DNA of 64,000 nucleotides from CAMTWZ01 sp041749075 (GTDB lineage Bacteria; Bacteroidota; Rhodothermia; Balneolales; HLUCCA01), in the NCBI GenBank assembly GCA_041749075.1, contig JBGTBY010000031.1, positions 1-64,000 of the forward strand, in the 5' to 3' direction. Below the pieces are notes generated by a model, which saw nothing but the letters and a program-made list of their open reading frames with translations, was not told the origin of the DNA and did no database searches. This document shows positions 1 to 8,905 of this stretch, in pieces. Positions within the stretch are counted from its first letter, which is position 1; each line of letters starts with the position of its first letter. Position numbers and translations under genes: made by a program.

Positions 1-378
1 GCGCACCGAGCCGGGTACGCCAGATGCCAGCGCTCCGCGCTGGCTGAGCGCCGGCTGGGCGGCACCGCTCGAATCCACATACATGTCGCGGTGAGCCGCC
101 GCCGGCGCCATCTCGCGGAAATCGAGCGCGGCTGTGGTCCCATCCGCCAATCGCAAAACCATGAATCCGCCACCACCCAAGTTTCCGGCCTGCGGGTAGG
201 TCACCGCCAATGTGAAAAACGTGGCCACGGCCGCATCCACCGCGTTTCCGCCATTTTTTAAAACGTGTGCTCCCACATCCGATGCCAACGGATCGGCGCT
301 GGAAACCACCGCATGTTGAAAGGTCTGTGCTGTCGCAGGAATCGCGATCAGACACATCAGAATCCATCTAATAATCAT
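1..378 (-). CDS. ggt: Gamma-glutamyltranspeptidase, N-terminal part (cut by window edge)
   Basis: The 126 codons seen here start at 378 and run off the left edge without a stop. Residues 1-18 form a signal peptide ending in ATAQ. The rest matches the N-terminal part of gamma-glutamyltranspeptidase: GGNAVDAAVAT, then NLGGGGFM, DFREMAP (its Arg contacts the substrate carboxylate in known enzymes) and ALASGVPGSV. The family cleaves gamma-glutamyl bonds such as glutathione in the periplasm after self-cleavage at a Thr, which lies outside this window. The start overlaps the tamB stop by 11 nt, so translation is probably coupled to the bamA-like/tamB operon. Function is clear from motifs; the autocleavage site cannot be checked here. 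Confidence 0.9.
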   Translation of the reverse strand, partial: MIIRWILMCLIAIPATAQTFQHAVVSSADPLASDVGAHVLKNGGNAVDAAVATFFTLAVTYPQAGNLGGGGFMVLRLADGTTAALDFREMAPAAAHRDMYVDSSGAAQPALSQRGALASGVPGSVR

Positions 379-3300
379 ATTTCCATTGAATGTCGACACC
401 CGACTTCCGCTTGTCGGAGCCGGTCACGATCAGGTTCAGATTTTGTCGCAAGGCGTATTCGATGATCACTTGGCTGTCTGAGGTGCTTCCAAGTTCCTGC
501 AATATCGCCACAAATAACCTGTCGTTGATAAATTTTCCAGCCTTGATGGATGTACCTGTGCTGCCACTGGTTCTGGAGTTGTCGATTTCGATCACATCCA
601 ATCCGAGTGTGTTTGCGGCCAGATCACCCACACGGTCCACCAACATGTCCACCGCGATGTTGCCCACATTCGACGAACCCGACATGGTCTGTTCCCACGC
701 CATCAATTGTTGGAACGGTCGTGAGAACAAGGTGTAGCTAACGATGTCCTGTTCTTCCATCTCCGGGTCGCTTTCAAAACTCGGAATCGGTTTTTCATAG
801 GTTCCGCTGATGATGTACCAGATGCGGATGTCGTGCGGCGGACGCAGTTCATACAATGTGCGGATTTGCAGATCCGGATTCGCCGGATTGCCGCTGAACA
901 TCAGATTTCCTGTCTCCAGGGTGAACCGCTTTCCGAGTTGCGTCACATTTCCTTGGTTGGTTCCCATCGTACCAAAGACACTCAGATCGCCGCCTTTTTC
1001 TTTCAGGATGTCGAGTTCGCCTCGTAGTTCCAGATTCAGCTCGGGCGATGAGCGATTTCGGACCCAGAAATTGCGTTGGGTCGAAAACCGCAATTCCATC
1101 GCCAGGTTATCGTACAATTCGACGCTATCTAGCCAAGGCGCGGATTCGTCCTCTAGCAACACATCCTCTACCGAATTGTCGCCGAAATTATCCAAATAGA
1201 GATACCCTCGCTCCAAGCGGACAGACCCCGTGAGTTGCGGATTCTCGAACGTGCCACGAAGCCGATTGTCAAGGCTCATGAATATCTGCCGGTCGCGGGT
1301 ATCGGTAACCAGCATGTTCGTCCCTTTCAGTGTGAGATCGAAGGAGGATGGAACAAGTCCATCCAAGTTGATGGAGCCTGTCGCTGAGACGGTTCCATTG
1401 CTATGCAAGCTGATCCGGTTGACATCGATTCGACCTGGAACAAAGTTCAGATCGAAGCCCATATTGGTCAAGGTGATGTTCTGGTCAGGTAGAAACAGTG
1501 AACCTCTAGTCAGTTTGAATGTGCCGGTCAGGTCCGGATTGGAATAGGATCCGGACAGGTTGAGTTCGCCATTGATCAAGCCTCGTAGTCGGCGTGCGAT
1601 AGCCGGATCCAGAAATAGATTGAATGCGTTGATGTTGAAATCCTTGGTCAACATCTTCAATTGGATGGTTTCCAATTCGGATTCGATGACGGGAACCATG
1701 CGTCGCATATCCACATCAAACGGCAGTCTGCCGCTGATGTCCAATGCGGTTTGACCCAAGGAGATCCATTTGGATTCCAATCGCACGGACCGGGTTCTGG
1801 AGTCGAACGCCCAGGAAAGTCCTAAGGAATCTACGGGTACCGAAGACAAGTTGGATTTCGTGAGATGCAATTCGCCTGAGAATCGTGGGATGCCCGCGGT
1901 GCCTCCTATCGTACCGTTGGTTCGGAAAAAACCAGGGATGGGTTCGAATCCGATGGATTCAAATAAGCCGGGAAACTCGGATAAATCTGTAGATGCGAGT
2001 CGAAACGAGCCTGTGATGGGTAATGTGAAAAAGTCCTCATCCAAGGAGGTCGGATCTTTAAACAGAAACGGTGTGGACAGGTTGATGTCCAACCACTTGG
2101 TTTGATTTTTCAATCCACCCGCAACCAATTTCAATCTTGCGTCCTTGAGTGAGACATCAAACCAAAGACTGTCGGCATTGACCGTAAGGATATTGAACTC
2201 ATCGGTGTAGCCCGAAATTTTGAATTCCGGTTCGTCACCCTGATAATTCAAGTCACCAGATACATTTAGGCGCCCTGAGATGGGTTCCTTGAGATCGAGG
2301 AGTTCACTGATCACGGCGAAATCCGCATTTGATACGAGGAATGATAGACCTAGTGAGTCAGATTGTTGTGAGGCATCGATGCGAATGAGGGTTCCGCTAT
2401 TTCCGGTCACCTCGAAATTATCCAAACGCAATCCGGTCTCGGTAACATCGAAGTTGAACGGATGTGAGAGTCGGTACGGTTCGTTAGCCATCATCAAATC
2501 CAGTTGCGAACCGATGAAATGCAGATGGGTGCCTATTTGTGTGATTTCACCTTCATGCTTCAAATGGATGTCTTCATTGGCTCGAGCTTCGAATACGTAA
2601 AATGCGGTGACGCTATCGGGATGGATGCGGCCTTCGGTGCGCAATTCAGCGAAAGGGATGTCCAATCCGCTCACTTCCACACGCTCCAATCGCAAGTTGG
2701 TGCCAAATGTGGGGATGGTGAGGATGTCGGATTCAACCAATCCCGTCATACTAGCAATGAAAATGGTGTCGACTCTCACATCATTCAAATCCACAAGTCC
2801 ATCGAAACGCATGTGACCGGCTGCCGATCGGGTAAGTTTGGCGTTCAATTCGCCTCTGGCTTGAAGGGTTTCGAGTCCGGCCAATGTTGCCAAAGGCTGC
2901 AGGTTGAGGATGGTGAGTTTGGCATCCAAGCGGTTTGCCGGGTTCAACGGATCGTTCAGATCTTGGCGCATCGTGATGTTTCCGTTCGCGATGGCCGATT
3001 TTATGGTTCCTTGGGTGATGGTGAGTATCGATCGGTCGAGGTTGGCTACAGCGGTGATGCTGTCCACCCGCGCTCGGTTGATAATGGAATTGCGGATTTC
3101 AAGGCGGGCGTCGATCCGCGCTTCAGCCAGATCCACATTTCGGCCTCGAGCGGTCATCAACAGATTCAAGGATGTTGGAAACGACTCATATCCCTCGATC
3201 TGGCGCATATCGAACCCGGTGGTTTCCACTCTCAAAGCATACGTCGGATCTGGCCGATTCCAATTCGATCCGAAAACAAATGCGATGTTGTTTTGGCTGA

Positions 3301-4519
3301 TCTGGATATCGCCCGAACTTTTTAGGCTGTCGCGATTCACAAATCCTGCTGCGGTGATGCGTTCGATGGTTTGCGTATCGAATCGCAATTGTCGGGCTGT
3401 GGCTGTGTAAGAGAGTCGGTATTGCGGCGCCAGTTCGGCTTTGATGGATGTGGATCCGATGCGGCCATCCGGAAGACGGATGCCGCGTGTGGCTAGGGTT
3501 CCGGAAAGTCGACCTGCCTCGATGCGCATCAGTGGCACGGAACCTTCGAACGTCGCATCGATGGACCGGATGTCGGGCATCGATGGATCGCCTAAGAGGC
3601 TTCGTAGATTCAATTGGGCGATCTGAAGCGTGAGCGCGGTCACGGTCGGGTCTTCGTCCACGCGAAGCTTCAGCCCGAGGTTGAAGCCGGACATCCCGGT
3701 TGCCTCCGCAAGCAGTTGCATGGTCAGATTATCTAGCGTTCCGCTGATGTCGAGCTGTGCGGATACATCCTGTTTCAATACATCGGATTCGGTCAATGCA
3801 ACAATATCGCGCCAGGACAAGGGTTCTGTGATGGTGCTGGCTTGCAGCGACGAATCATCGAGGTTGTAAGTGGCCTCTGAACGAATGACGCTTCGACCGG
3901 TCGCAATCACAAGATCATCCAACTGGATTCGTTTGTTGCTCGCATCCCCTTTGAAACGGACATGTGTTGAATCGAGATCGATTCCACCCGCCATGAAATC
4001 CAAATTCGAGATGGATAGGGTTGGTTCAGTTCCCAACCAGGTTCCCGAAGCGGAGATCATCAAATCGTTCACATATGTTACGCCATCATAGGAAACCGAT
4101 CCATTTCGGATGAGGAGCGAGCCCAGATTCAGGTCGAGAGGGAGTTCGGGAAACCCTTCGGATGTGGATGTGTCTGTTACGGCAGGGAGCGGGACATAGG
4201 TGATGCGGGGTCGCACCACCGACAATTCGTCGACTTGGATGGTGCGATGAATCAGTTGCCAGATTGAATATTGAACATGCACGGTATCGATGTCGACCGT
4301 AAGACTGCTGTCGCGATACGCGATGCCGACCAAGGTCGCGCCGTTCCACAGGTTGCCGTATGATTGCTCGATCCGCAGTGCCGGGACCGATTCGGTGAGT
4401 GTTGTGACGACATATCGGTGGAGCCATTCCGTAGTCAGAAACCATCGCACCGATATCCCAATCAGAAGGATGATGAGCAATGGGATCCAGATCCAGCGAT
4501 ATGTGCGTTTGCCGGACAT
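368..4519 (-). CDS. tamB: TamB-like translocation/assembly module protein (DUF490/AsmA-like)
   Basis: A protein of 1383 residues with one N-terminal signal anchor (about residues 8-28, rich in Ile/Leu) and then a long run of beta-strand repeats with no other membrane helix, as expected for the periplasm-spanning lipid-transfer groove of TamB/AsmA-like proteins. The C-terminal ~350 residues have the conserved TamB domain, with late glycine/asparagine-rich strands and an ending rich in aromatic residues (WKYDY). An in-frame ATG exists at 4555, but the ATG at 4519 is preferred because it forms a TGATG overlap with the stop of the upstream BamA-like gene. Coupling to an Omp85 barrel supports a TamA/TamB pair that moves phospholipids or inserts outer-membrane proteins. 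ggt follows with an 11-nt overlap. Confidence 0.88.
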   Translation of the reverse strand: MSGKRTYRWIWIPLLIILLIGISVRWFLTTEWLHRYVVTTLTESVPALRIEQSYGNLWNGATLVGIAYRDSSLTVDIDTVHVQYSIWQLIHRTIQVDELSVVRPRITYVPLPAVTDTSTSEGFPELPLDLNLGSLLIRNGSVSYDGVTYVNDLMISASGTWLGTEPTLSISNLDFMAGGIDLDSTHVRFKGDASNKRIQLDDLVIATGRSVIRSEATYNLDDSSLQASTITEPLSWRDIVALTESDVLKQDVSAQLDISGTLDNLTMQLLAEATGMSGFNLGLKLRVDEDPTVTALTLQIAQLNLRSLLGDPSMPDIRSIDATFEGSVPLMRIEAGRLSGTLATRGIRLPDGRIGSTSIKAELAPQYRLSYTATARQLRFDTQTIERITAAGFVNRDSLKSSGDIQISQNNIAFVFGSNWNRPDPTYALRVETTGFDMRQIEGYESFPTSLNLLMTARGRNVDLAEARIDARLEIRNSIINRARVDSITAVANLDRSILTITQGTIKSAIANGNITMRQDLNDPLNPANRLDAKLTILNLQPLATLAGLETLQARGELNAKLTRSAAGHMRFDGLVDLNDVRVDTIFIASMTGLVESDILTIPTFGTNLRLERVEVSGLDIPFAELRTEGRIHPDSVTAFYVFEARANEDIHLKHEGEITQIGTHLHFIGSQLDLMMANEPYRLSHPFNFDVTETGLRLDNFEVTGNSGTLIRIDASQQSDSLGLSFLVSNADFAVISELLDLKEPISGRLNVSGDLNYQGDEPEFKISGYTDEFNILTVNADSLWFDVSLKDARLKLVAGGLKNQTKWLDINLSTPFLFKDPTSLDEDFFTLPITGSFRLASTDLSEFPGLFESIGFEPIPGFFRTNGTIGGTAGIPRFSGELHLTKSNLSSVPVDSLGLSWAFDSRTRSVRLESKWISLGQTALDISGRLPFDVDMRRMVPVIESELETIQLKMLTKDFNINAFNLFLDPAIARRLRGLINGELNLSGSYSNPDLTGTFKLTRGSLFLPDQNITLTNMGFDLNFVPGRIDVNRISLHSNGTVSATGSINLDGLVPSSFDLTLKGTNMLVTDTRDRQIFMSLDNRLRGTFENPQLTGSVRLERGYLYLDNFGDNSVEDVLLEDESAPWLDSVELYDNLAMELRFSTQRNFWVRNRSSPELNLELRGELDILKEKGGDLSVFGTMGTNQGNVTQLGKRFTLETGNLMFSGNPANPDLQIRTLYELRPPHDIRIWYIISGTYEKPIPSFESDPEMEEQDIVSYTLFSRPFQQLMAWEQTMSGSSNVGNIAVDMLVDRVGDLAANTLGLDVIEIDNSRTSGSTGTSIKAGKFINDRLFVAILQELGSTSDSQVIIEYALRQNLNLIVTGSDKRKSGVDIQWKYDY

Positions 4520-6384
4520 CAGAATGCTTGTCCTACCGAAAAGTGGATTCCCCAACGACCCAGACGTTCGGTATCGAGATCTTGCTGTTTGGGATTCAGC
4601 TTGTAGCCGACATCCAACCGGATGGGGCCCAAGAACGAGGCGTATCCAATACCTGCGCCTACAGAGTATTGGAGAGAGCCGAATCCGAATTCATCGAACT
4701 GTCGCCAGACTTGACCGCCGTCGAAGAACAGGTTGGTAGATAGGTTATTGAGTAGGTTTCCGGCGTTTTGACGCAATTCGGTATTGAATGTGAGCATGGC
4801 GCGTCCACCATCCGGTACCAATCCGTTGGTTGTGGCGCGCTTGGGACCCAATTGCCAGCGACCGTATCCGCGAACATTATTGGTTCCACCGGCATAGAAC
4901 CGGATGTTGGCAGGGATGAGATCATAGCTGGGTGCGAGCAAGGCACCTGATTCCACGCGCAAAGCCAACTGGGTGCCGCTACGAATCGGAATGTAACGCC
5001 GTACATCCAACGATGCTTTTTGATAGGTGATGGTTCCGAGTCCGAAAAGCCCTGAAAATTCCAGAAACGGTCGAAAGGCCCAGCCATCCGTTTGTTCGAA
5101 GAGAAATTGCTGATAGTAGCCCGAAAATTGCAAAGCGGATTTGTCGTACAACAATGTGCTGTCGCGCAATTGAACCTGCACGGATTTCAGAAATTCCTCG
5201 TTCCGTGTCAATTCGTAACTCACCGATCCGACCAAGTTCTGGTTGTATCGATACAGGAAGGTGTTTGTGGCACCGTATCTGAGCAGCAAATAACTTTCTT
5301 CATCCACACGCTGCGCAAATGGCGACACGACATAACTGCTGCTCGTGTTGTACACATACGGAATGAGGTAATCGACATTGATCCGTTGTTCGAGGAACGA
5401 TGCTCGGATGGAGGTCGTAAAACTATGCGCGTTGCCAAAAGGATTTCGGTGGGTCCACGATGCGTTTCCACGGAAATACTCTTCATTACCGAATCCGACC
5501 ATGGTTCGAACACTTCGAAGTGGAAATTCCCTCACACGGATGAAGAGATTCACGGTCGAATCGCGTTCTTGGTCTGGCACGCTGACGGTCACGAATCGGA
5601 ACAAATGATGTGAGAAAATTTCTTGCTGCGCGCGCCCGAGATACCGTTGGTTGAATCGGTCGCCTTTTGTGATTCCGGTTTCGCGACGGATGAGGTTTGC
5701 TTCGACCGATTCGTGACCGACCACATGAATCGTGTCGATATACGTGACAGGGCCGGGATCCAATTTCAACGTGAGATCGGCCATGATCGCATTGGTGTCG
5801 GTCACCTGTTCGAGTTTCACCTCAACGAAAGCATAACCAAGATTTTGAAGGGTGTTTTTGAAAAGTCCCTCGGTATCGGCCACTCGAATCGGCTCGAAGC
5901 GTTCATCGATCTTGAGAGGATTGCGATTCAAGGCACGCCGGAAGACACGTGAGGATTGGACGGACTCGGATTCAAACCCCTCAGGCCATTCCACTTCAAA
6001 CGTTCTGACCAAGGTCGGGGTGCCTTCATCGACGCTAAAGCGGATGTCGCGTTGCCAATCATGTTTCCCGTCACGAATCTGATAAGTGACGCGCGCATGC
6101 GAGAATCCGCGACGTTGGTAGTATCGCTGTATCCGGATCACATCACGCCTCACATCCGTCTCCACATAGTCATACCCCGTGCGTTTCCAGAAACGGAAAC
6201 GTTCCATCAACGACCGTTCACGGTTAGCGATGACAGTACGAAGCACCAAATCGGGATAGGTCTCATTTCCACGAAAATCGACGCGCCGGACCTTGAGATC
6301 CAGCTGATCATCCTGTGCGGAAAGTGTCGTTGTCGCAATACATCCCAATAAAAGCCCAATCAATAACAAGCGAAAAGACTGCAT
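4519..6384 (-). CDS. Omp85-family outer-membrane assembly protein (BamA/TamA type)
   Basis: A 621-residue precursor with a signal peptide (about residues 1-23, ending LSAQ). POTRA-type modules fill roughly residues 28-285; one begins LKVRRVDFRGNETYP and another GPVTYIDTIHVVGHESV. The C-terminal ~330 residues alternate in the manner of a 16-strand barrel and contain the family-typical FYAGGTNNVRGYG segment (compare the Omp85 loop around VRG). The chain ends in Phe, as most outer-membrane barrels do. Its stop overlaps the tamB start (TGATG), so TamA is more likely than housekeeping BamA, and the length is also nearer TamA. It is divergent from the peptidase gene at 6423 with a 38-nt spacer that must hold both promoters. 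Confidence 0.88.
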   Translation of the reverse strand: MQSFRLLLIGLLLGCIATTTLSAQDDQLDLKVRRVDFRGNETYPDLVLRTVIANRERSLMERFRFWKRTGYDYVETDVRRDVIRIQRYYQRRGFSHARVTYQIRDGKHDWQRDIRFSVDEGTPTLVRTFEVEWPEGFESESVQSSRVFRRALNRNPLKIDERFEPIRVADTEGLFKNTLQNLGYAFVEVKLEQVTDTNAIMADLTLKLDPGPVTYIDTIHVVGHESVEANLIRRETGITKGDRFNQRYLGRAQQEIFSHHLFRFVTVSVPDQERDSTVNLFIRVREFPLRSVRTMVGFGNEEYFRGNASWTHRNPFGNAHSFTTSIRASFLEQRINVDYLIPYVYNTSSSYVVSPFAQRVDEESYLLLRYGATNTFLYRYNQNLVGSVSYELTRNEEFLKSVQVQLRDSTLLYDKSALQFSGYYQQFLFEQTDGWAFRPFLEFSGLFGLGTITYQKASLDVRRYIPIRSGTQLALRVESGALLAPSYDLIPANIRFYAGGTNNVRGYGRWQLGPKRATTNGLVPDGGRAMLTFNTELRQNAGNLLNNLSTNLFFDGGQVWRQFDEFGFGSLQYSVGAGIGYASFLGPIRLDVGYKLNPKQQDLDTERLGRWGIHFSVGQAF

Positions 6385-6422
6385 TTCGGCAATATACCAA
6401 GTGTTCCGTGTATCTTGAGTGT

Positions 6423-7652
6423 ATGATGAACGAACAGAGAATCCGACTATTGGGTTTGATCGCTATTGTGGCGTTTCAAGCCTGCTCTACAGCAAAACCG
6501 GTGGCCACGACGTTGTCTTACGACCCACCCGGAGCTACCACGGAGTCCAAGCCATTGGACCCTCATCACAAACGGTTGATTGGCGCCGGAGACCCGGTGG
6601 TATGGATAGACAATCGCTTTGATGGGGCCCGTTTCTCCGATTTTTATGCCGTGAACGACACCTTATTTCGGGTTGTCATCCACCCTGAAAACGCGCCCAT
6701 CAACCGGAGCGCGTTTTATGGATTCCGAATTTGGGCGGATACGCGCCGTTCGGCTTGGATCGAGCTGACCTATGAAAACGGCTCTCATCGATACGTGCCC
6801 AAACTGAGCGTGGATGGGAAAAATTGGTCTGTGTTGGATAGTTCGGCCTTACATCGTGATGAAGAAGCCGGAACGGCTTGGTTTAAGATGGATGTGGACC
6901 GCGAACCGACCTGGGTTTCCGCGCAGCCGTTGTTCACGTCCGCCGACACGAACGACTGGCTCGCTTCACTGGGGCTGGAATCCGGCATCATCGGCCTCAC
7001 GCATGAAGGTCGCCCGTTGCTGAATGTGGTGATCAATGAATCCGGAAATCCATCCGCGCCAGCCATTGTATTGATGACAAGGCAACATCCGCCCGAACTG
7101 ACCGGCGAAATCGCGTTTCGCACGTTTGTGGAGACGGTGATGTCTGACAATGAACGGATGTCCGCCTTGCGTCGCACGCATCAGATCATCCTCTATCCGA
7201 TGATGAATCCGGATGGGGTGGATGGCGGACATTGGCGGCACAATGCCGGGGGCGTGGACTTGAACCGCGATTGGGGGCCGTTCAATCAGCCCGAAACCCG
7301 CGCGGTCCGCGACAATATGAAGAACATCGCAAAGGGTGGCGGACCTATCGTGTTCATGCTCGATTTCCATTCCACTTGGTATGATGTGTTTTATACGATC
7401 GCACGAGATGAGGAACGCAGCGGGATTTCGGACCGCTGGCTGGATGGAATTCGCGCGCAGGTTCCCGGTTATGTGATTCGGGATGAGCCCTCCGGAACCG
7501 CACCGACGATCTCAAAAAATTGGTTCTTCCGGGAATTCCAGACCGTGGGAGTAACCTATGAAGTGGGTGATTCCACTCCAGAAGCGTTGATCAAGAATGT
7601 GGCCCGAGCCGCAGCATTTAGCATGGCAGACTTGTTGATCCCAATCCCATGA
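6423..7652 (+). CDS. M14-family zinc carboxypeptidase-like lipoprotein
   Basis: A 409-residue protein starting MMNEQ; the N-terminus has a hydrophobic stretch and then FQACS, a loose lipobox, so it is probably a lipoprotein. After a beta-rich N-terminal region (about residues 40-190) comes an M14 metallopeptidase core. RQHPPELTG supplies the first zinc His and Glu, MNPDGVDGG and GVDLNRDWG are the substrate-binding NPDG and DLNR motifs, LDFHS gives the third zinc His, and TYEVGD near the end carries the likely catalytic Glu. The HPPE form resembles the cytosolic-carboxypeptidase/deacylase branch of M14. An in-frame start further upstream (6315) would overlap the divergent Omp85 gene and lacks a signal sequence, so 6423 or 6426 is chosen. 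It overlaps the next gene by 4 nt. Confidence 0.85.
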   Translation: MMNEQRIRLLGLIAIVAFQACSTAKPVATTLSYDPPGATTESKPLDPHHKRLIGAGDPVVWIDNRFDGARFSDFYAVNDTLFRVVIHPENAPINRSAFYGFRIWADTRRSAWIELTYENGSHRYVPKLSVDGKNWSVLDSSALHRDEEAGTAWFKMDVDREPTWVSAQPLFTSADTNDWLASLGLESGIIGLTHEGRPLLNVVINESGNPSAPAIVLMTRQHPPELTGEIAFRTFVETVMSDNERMSALRRTHQIILYPMMNPDGVDGGHWRHNAGGVDLNRDWGPFNQPETRAVRDNMKNIAKGGGPIVFMLDFHSTWYDVFYTIARDEERSGISDRWLDGIRAQVPGYVIRDEPSGTAPTISKNWFFREFQTVGVTYEVGDSTPEALIKNVARAAAFSMADLLIPIP

Positions 7653-8893
7653 AAAAACGACTGATCGTGATCGGCGCCGGATTCGGCGGCATTTCCACCG
7701 TTCAAGCCCTGAAACGCGACGATATCGACATCACGATCATTGATCGAACAAATCATCATGTGTTTCAACCGCTCTTATATCAAGTAGCGACGGCGGCATT
7801 GGCTCCAGGCGACATCGCCGTTCCTATTCGGGGCATTTTGTCGAATCAGCGGAATGTGAATGTGGTGATGGGGGATGTGACCGGCATCGACACATCCGCC
7901 AAATCCGTGACCGTAGCGGACGGGCGGAGTTTTAGCTACGACGATTTGGTATTAGCACCCGGCGCGAGGCATAGTTACTTCGGTCATGATGATTGGGAAG
8001 CGCATAGTCCAGGACTCAAAACCATAGCCGACGCGCTCACCCTTCGGGAAATGATGCTCACCAATTTCGAAAAGGCCGAGCAGGTGAACGATCAGGACGC
8101 CATTCCCTATCTGAATTTCGTGATTGTGGGTGGTGGACCGACAGGTGTGGAGTTGGCCGGTGCCATCGCCGAAATCACTCGTAAAACCATGTTGAAAGAT
8201 TTTCGTCGCATTTCTCCAGGCAAGGTACATGTGTATCTGATCGAGGCGTTGCCGCAGGTACTATCGGCGTATTCCACCAATTTATCTGAGAAAGCACGTC
8301 GATCATTGGAAAGCCTGGGTGTGAAAGTGCTCACCAATACACGGGTTGAGAAGATCGATGAGTCAGGGGTGAAGACGAACAACGGATTCATCGCCAGCAA
8401 AAGCATCATTTGGGCGGCGGGGAACCAGGCATCACCGCTCATCAACCTGGTGAATGTGGAAACGGATCGGGCAGGCCGCGCCATGGTGACACCTCGCCTT
8501 CACCTTGCCCAAGATGACCATGTGTTTGTGATTGGAGATGCGGCGCATGTGGAGCATTCCCAGGGAACGGTTCCCGGCGTGGCCCAAGGCGCCATGCAGA
8601 TGGGGCAATATGTGGCCGGATTGCTGCGACGTCGTTATGCGGGAAAATCCGAACCCAAGGCATTTCGATATCGGGATTTGGGAAACATGGCCACCATCGG
8701 ACGGGCGAAAGCCATCGCCGACATCAAAGGCATGGAGTTTCATGGAACATTGGCCTGGCTGATGTGGTGCGTGATCCATGTCGCTCAATTGATCAGTTTC
8801 CGCAACCGATTCCGCGTGATGGCGGAGTGGTTCTGGTATTACATCACGTTCAAAGGCGGATTCAGGCTCATTACCGGCGTTCGACGGAAATAA
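7649..8893 (+). CDS. ndh: Type II NADH dehydrogenase (NDH-2), NAD(P)/FAD oxidoreductase
   Basis: A 414-residue flavoprotein. GAGFGG at residues 9-14 is the FAD Rossmann motif, followed by the NDH-2-typical HHVFQPLLYQVATAALAPG. A second dinucleotide fold for NADH starts at GGGPTG (161-166), and VIGDAAH near residue 296 closes the FAD site. The C-terminal ~60 residues are amphipathic and aromatic-rich, as in the membrane-binding tail of NDH-2. The enzyme passes electrons from NADH to quinone without pumping protons, on the cytoplasmic face. The ATGA overlap with the upstream peptidase gene shows translational coupling, although no functional link is obvious. Alternatives such as a sulfide:quinone oxidoreductase are less likely because the expected cysteines are absent. 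Confidence 0.9.
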   Translation: MKKRLIVIGAGFGGISTVQALKRDDIDITIIDRTNHHVFQPLLYQVATAALAPGDIAVPIRGILSNQRNVNVVMGDVTGIDTSAKSVTVADGRSFSYDDLVLAPGARHSYFGHDDWEAHSPGLKTIADALTLREMMLTNFEKAEQVNDQDAIPYLNFVIVGGGPTGVELAGAIAEITRKTMLKDFRRISPGKVHVYLIEALPQVLSAYSTNLSEKARRSLESLGVKVLTNTRVEKIDESGVKTNNGFIASKSIIWAAGNQASPLINLVNVETDRAGRAMVTPRLHLAQDDHVFVIGDAAHVEHSQGTVPGVAQGAMQMGQYVAGLLRRRYAGKSEPKAFRYRDLGNMATIGRAKAIADIKGMEFHGTLAWLMWCVIHVAQLISFRNRFRVMAEWFWYYITFKGGFRLITGVRRK

Positions 8894-8905
8894 CTACCTT
8901 CATCG

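Noticed and set aside
2504..3325. 273-codon plus-strand frame opposite tamB
   Set aside because: Low-complexity antisense of the TamB repeats.
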